A DNA stretch of 8,758 nucleotides from Ktedonobacter sp. (GTDB lineage: Bacteria > Chloroflexota > Ktedonobacteria > Ktedonobacterales > Ktedonobacteraceae): NCBI GenBank assembly GCA_003450555.1, contig DMFQ01000070.1:20257-29014 (forward strand). The letters are read 5' to 3'. The notes beneath the pieces were generated by a model. That model saw only the letters and a list, made by a program, of their open reading frames with translations. It was not told the DNA's origin and searched no databases. How positions within the stretch are numbered: position 1 is the stretch's first letter; each line of letters opens with the position of its first letter. Shown here one piece after another: positions 6,037-8,758 of this stretch. The translations under genes were made by a program, and so were the position numbers.

Positions 6037-7083
6037 ATGACACAGACAACCCTCTCTGATTCCCGTTTGAGTACCTTCCTTGAACAGCAAACAAAGGACT
6101 CCTTTTCCTATAATCAAGCATGGCTTGACCTGATTGCTCAGCTCTATGGATATCGCGTGATCCCGCTTACTACTACAAACGCAACCGGACAGATCACAGG
6201 TTTCCTTCCATTATGCTCCGTGCATAGTCCATTCACAGGGCCGCGTTTGGTAGCTTTGCCATTCTCGGACTACTGTCCGCTGTTTGCCGCAGATGATGCC
6301 AGCGCTAATGACCTTATTAACCAGGCAATAGGTCTCGCTCAAGCACAGGGAGCAAAATACCTTGAGTTACGTACCGGAGTCAACGATGTACTTGCCAAAC
6401 GTTCCGACTTGGTGGAAGGTAATTTATATGTACGTTGGCAGATGCCGCTTGCGGCTGATTCTGATGCTATATGGGCAAATTTACGGAAACCTGTACAACA
6501 TCAGATTAAGAAATCGCAGAAGCTCGGCGTGCAGGTTCGCATTGCCCAAAACCGCGAAGATGTGGCTCATTACTATCGTTTGCACCTACAGACACGCTGC
6601 AAAAAGCATGGCATGCCAGCACAGCCCCAGCGTTTCTTTTTCGGGTTATGGGATGCCTTTGCCGCTAGCGGTGCGATGCAACTATTGCTGGCTGAATACC
6701 AGGGAATGGTTATCGCTGGCATGATACTGCTAACATCTGGTTCGACCATCAGGTATGCCTATGGGGCCTCTGATGAAGACTATCTGAAGCTGGCTCCCAA
6801 CAACCTGCTCATGTGGACGGCCATCAAACTCGGCTGTACGCTAGATTATAAAATTTTCGACTTGGGACGAACTGCTTGCGATAACGATGGATTGATGGAG
6901 TTTAAACGGCGCTGGGGAGCCATCAAAGAGCGGCTCCCATACTACTACTATCCTCAGATGGCGGGTCTTGCATCCACTTCCGAGAGCAGCTGGAAGTTCC
7001 GTCTTCTTACTACTTCTTGGAAGCAACTCCCACTCCCAGTGGCGGGAGCACTGGGAGGTTATCTCTATAAACATTTAGGTTGA
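6037..7083 (+). CDS. FemAB-like / GNAT-fold acyl- or aminoacyl-transferase
   Basis: This 348-residue protein has the two-domain look of the FemAB / BioF2-like acetyltransferase superfamily. The N-terminal half (SFSYNQAWLDLI, 22-33; FLPLC, 56-60) is followed by a Lys-rich LRKPVQHQIKKSQKLGV (149-165). The C-terminal GNAT core has LLLAEYQGMVIAG (216-228), YAYGASDEDY (240-249), PNNLLMW (254-260), and the strongly family-like FDLGRT...GLMEFKRRWG (274-294). Family members move amino acids or acyl groups onto peptidoglycan precursors or exopolysaccharide sugars, in the cytoplasm or at its membrane face. Lying 51 bases after the deacetylase, it may re-acylate or modify the amino groups that enzyme would free, an inference. 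The SD is weak (GTGAGA region, 6027-6032). The gene ends 7 bases from the convergent oxidoreductase. Confidence 0.78.
   Translation: MTQTTLSDSRLSTFLEQQTKDSFSYNQAWLDLIAQLYGYRVIPLTTTNATGQITGFLPLCSVHSPFTGPRLVALPFSDYCPLFAADDASANDLINQAIGLAQAQGAKYLELRTGVNDVLAKRSDLVEGNLYVRWQMPLAADSDAIWANLRKPVQHQIKKSQKLGVQVRIAQNREDVAHYYRLHLQTRCKKHGMPAQPQRFFFGLWDAFAASGAMQLLLAEYQGMVIAGMILLTSGSTIRYAYGASDEDYLKLAPNNLLMWTAIKLGCTLDYKIFDLGRTACDNDGLMEFKRRWGAIKERLPYYYYPQMAGLASTSESSWKFRLLTTSWKQLPLPVAGALGGYLYKHLG
7033..7057. repeat. Inverted repeat inside the 3' end of the FemAB-like gene
   Basis: CTCCCAGTG (7033-7041) and CACTGGGAG (7049-7057) are perfect 9-bp arms with a 7-base loop, within the codons for PLPVAGALGG. The two convergent genes are only 7 bases apart, so this hairpin lies just past the end of the minus-strand oxidoreductase and could slow or stop its transcription. 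No T tract follows. It may just reflect codon choice. Confidence 0.35.
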
Positions 7084-7090
7084 GGCAGAT

Positions 7091-8113
7091 TTAGGATTGG
7101 AGGACTGGCAATACTGCCTTGACATTTTGACTTTCCTGCACCTCCAACGCTTTCTGAGCCGCTGCTAATATTCGCACGACCTCCAATCCAACCTCTCCAT
7201 GAGCGCGTGGCTGCATACCTGTACGGATAGCATTAGCGAAATCCTCACATTCCAGGTGTAAAGGTTCTATCCAATCAATGTGTGGAATAGTAATCGCGCC
7301 AAAGCGATACGAGACCACCGGGTCAGCATGAACATCGGCCCCTTTATTGTAAATCTTGATCATTTCAGCCGGGTTTGTGTCATCATAAACTGCCATCCTC
7401 GCGTCGCCAATCACTGTAACCCGGCGAATTTTGCAGGGATGGAGCCAGCTTACATGGATATGGGCTGTCATGCCGTCTGCAAATCCAAGATCGAGATGGG
7501 CAATGTCATGGATATGTGGTTGGAGGTGTGCATGAGCCTGCACCTTAATTTGTTCCGGCTTTTTGCCAAGTATATAGAGAAGTATTGATACGTCGTGCGG
7601 GGCAAGATCCCAGATAACATTGATATCACTGCGAAACAGCCCTAAATTCACCCGTTCTGCTTCGATGCAATAAAGTTTTCCCAAATCTCCATTCTGCACT
7701 AGCTTGCGCAATTCATTGACGGCTGGATTGTACTCAAATGTATGCCCCACCATAAGGACTCGCCGTTGTCTTTGCGCTAATGCAATCAGTTCTTCAGCCT
7801 CTGCAACATTGGCAGTGAGTGGCTTCTCGACAAGTACATGTTTGCCATGCAATAAGGCCTCACGAGCCAATTGGTAGTGTGTTCGAACAGGTGTCGCAAT
7901 GACGACGGCATCGACATTCGAGCGAAATATATCACTCGTTTGCGTCGTCGTCTGTATCCAGGGTTTGCCAACTGCCAGCGATGCCAGGCGGCGAGAATCG
8001 GAGTCGGCCACCATTGTTACCATTCCCTGTGGTATGCCATCCAGATTACGTGCAATCTTTGGTCCCCAGTATCCCCAGCCAATGACCCCGAAACGTAGGT
8101 CTGTCAATATCAT
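7091..8113 (-). CDS. Gfo/Idh/MocA-family sugar-nucleotide oxidoreductase
   Basis: This is a 340-residue protein. The N-terminal Rossmann motif GWGYWG is at 12-17 (NAD(P) binding). The family Lys is in VEKPL (95-99), and DLAPHD (169-174) carries the conserved His expected near the active site. The C-terminal alpha/beta domain follows (AHIHVSW, RVTVIGDARMAVYD). Members oxidise or reduce a hydroxyl or keto carbon of sugars. The adjacent aminotransferase suggests a role like WbpB/WlbA, which make a 3-keto sugar nucleotide that is then aminated. The frame reaches TTG 8125, but ATG 8113 has GGGGGA about 4 nt before it and is nearer the Rossmann strand, so it is preferred. It lies 72 bases downstream of the aminotransferase on the same strand, probably one transcript. 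The substrate is not readable. Confidence 0.87.
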   Translation of the reverse strand: MILTDLRFGVIGWGYWGPKIARNLDGIPQGMVTMVADSDSRRLASLAVGKPWIQTTTQTSDIFRSNVDAVVIATPVRTHYQLAREALLHGKHVLVEKPLTANVAEAEELIALAQRQRRVLMVGHTFEYNPAVNELRKLVQNGDLGKLYCIEAERVNLGLFRSDINVIWDLAPHDVSILLYILGKKPEQIKVQAHAHLQPHIHDIAHLDLGFADGMTAHIHVSWLHPCKIRRVTVIGDARMAVYDDTNPAEMIKIYNKGADVHADPVVSYRFGAITIPHIDWIEPLHLECEDFANAIRTGMQPRAHGEVGLEVVRILAAAQKALEVQESQNVKAVLPVLQS

Positions 8114-8174
8114 TAGTTCCCCCAATAAGCAGATTAAAAATACTTCAAAGCTTGCCTAGGTTTGACGATTATTA

Positions 8175-8202
8175 GAGTCTCCAAACTACACACTTGAGAC
8201 TC
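8175..8202. repeat. Short inverted repeat between the aminotransferase and oxidoreductase genes
   Basis: GAGTCTC (8175-8181) and GAGACTC (8196-8202) are perfect 7-bp arms with 14 bases between, overlapping the aminotransferase stop codon. It could be an intercistronic hairpin that adjusts relative expression. It has no T tract on the minus strand, so termination is not supported. Confidence 0.25.
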
Positions 8203-8758
8203 CCAAAACAATATTTTTCTTTATAGCATTGATTACCACCTGTAACTGCTCAGCCGTCAACTCTGCATACATAGGCAAAGAGACGATATTTTCCGCCACA
8301 GCTTCTGTTACTGGCAGACTGCCGCGCTCAAAGCTATAATGGATACAGGCTGGTTGCAGATGAACGGGAATCGGATAATGGATCCCTGTGGCAATACCTT
8401 CTTCCTCCAAAACCTTACGGAAATGATCGCGATCCTGTACTCGCACTACGTAATAACAATAGACATGCGTTCCCCATGATCTAATAATAGGTATTGTCTC
8501 CACTATATTCTCAAGGTGCAACTTATATACCTGCGCATGCGCCTGGCGAGCGGCATTCCATTGCTCCAGGTAGCGCAACTTCACCCTTAGGACAGCAGCC
8601 TGCAATTCATCAAGGCGGGAATTGACTCCCAATATCTCATGTTTATAGCGTATGCGTGAACCGTGATCTCGTAACATGCATAGAGACTCGGCAAGCATAG
8701 CGTTATTGGTTACACAGATACCTGCTTCGCCATAAGCCCCCAGGTTTTTACTATAGTA
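8186..8758 (-). CDS. DegT/DnrJ/EryC1/StrS-family sugar aminotransferase, N-terminal part beyond the window
   Basis: The reverse strand is open from the right edge to TAG 8188-8186, giving the last 190 residues of a protein usually near 370. The visible part begins YYSKNLGAYGEAG, the family's PLP-lysine region, with K4 of the fragment the Schiff-base lysine. It continues with GVNSRLDELQAA (about 44-55), the GYNSRMDEIQAA-like family signature, and the C-terminal domain with GIHYPIPVHLQP. The first in-frame ATG (8698) is internal, because the signature lies upstream of it. The enzyme would transfer an amino group, commonly from glutamate, to a keto-sugar nucleotide in the cytoplasm. It precedes the Gfo/Idh/MocA gene in transcription order, and the pair resembles the WbpE/WbpB-type amination steps. 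Position of amination on the sugar is unknown. Confidence 0.9.
   Translation of the reverse strand, partial: YYSKNLGAYGEAGICVTNNAMLAESLCMLRDHGSRIRYKHEILGVNSRLDELQAAVLRVKLRYLEQWNAARQAHAQVYKLHLENIVETIPIIRSWGTHVYCYYVVRVQDRDHFRKVLEEEGIATGIHYPIPVHLQPACIHYSFERGSLPVTEAVAENIVSLPMYAELTAEQLQVVINAIKKNIVLGVSSV

Overview
The window looks like part of an exopolysaccharide / cell-envelope sugar cluster from a bacterium. The best guess is a Chloroflexota member of the Ktedonobacteria. That guess rests on protein flavour: a FemAB-like enzyme beside an unusual deacetylase, secreted proteins of unknown family, and moderate base composition. It is inference from memory, not a search result. There are no rRNA or tRNA genes, transposases or CRISPR arrays.

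Layout. (1) 1-1257, minus: a GTG-started lipoprotein resembling a TIM-barrel glycoside hydrolase; its C-terminus lies beyond the left edge. (2) 1497-2441, plus: an NAD-dependent UDP-hexose 4-epimerase of the SDR family, preceded by a strong Shine-Dalgarno sequence (SD) that points at a possible 13-codon leader ORF instead of the epimerase start. (3) A perfect 15-bp inverted repeat (2451-2482) fills the convergent gap. (4) 2505-4220, minus: a large secreted protein of unknown function with eight cysteines. (5) 4221-4643: a 423-base divergent intergenic region with small hairpins and one doubtful 50-codon ORF whose stop overlaps the next start. (6) 4644-5985, plus: a polysaccharide deacetylase (NodB/CE4-like) split by a frameshift near 5151. 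(7) 6037-7083, plus: a FemAB/GNAT-like acyl- or aminoacyl-transferase. (8) 7091-8113, minus: a Gfo/Idh/MocA sugar oxidoreductase. (9) 8186-8758, minus: the C-terminal part of a DegT/DnrJ/EryC1/StrS PLP sugar aminotransferase, running off the right edge.

How they fit together. The aminotransferase and oxidoreductase form a minus-strand pair of the kind that makes amino-sugar nucleotides (oxidise a sugar carbon, then aminate it). The epimerase would supply the 4-epimer of a UDP-sugar. The deacetylase and FemAB-like protein, collinear with a 51-base gap, would tailor the N-acyl groups of a glycan. The two exported proteins flanking the epimerase could act on, or be displayed with, the finished surface polymer. 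These links are inferred from family and position only.

The most unusual point is the deacetylase. It lacks the Asp-Asp motif 1 at its N-terminus, but carries a motif-1-like WPDG...GDID segment at its extreme C-terminus. This suggests a permuted NodB fold or a vestigial second domain.
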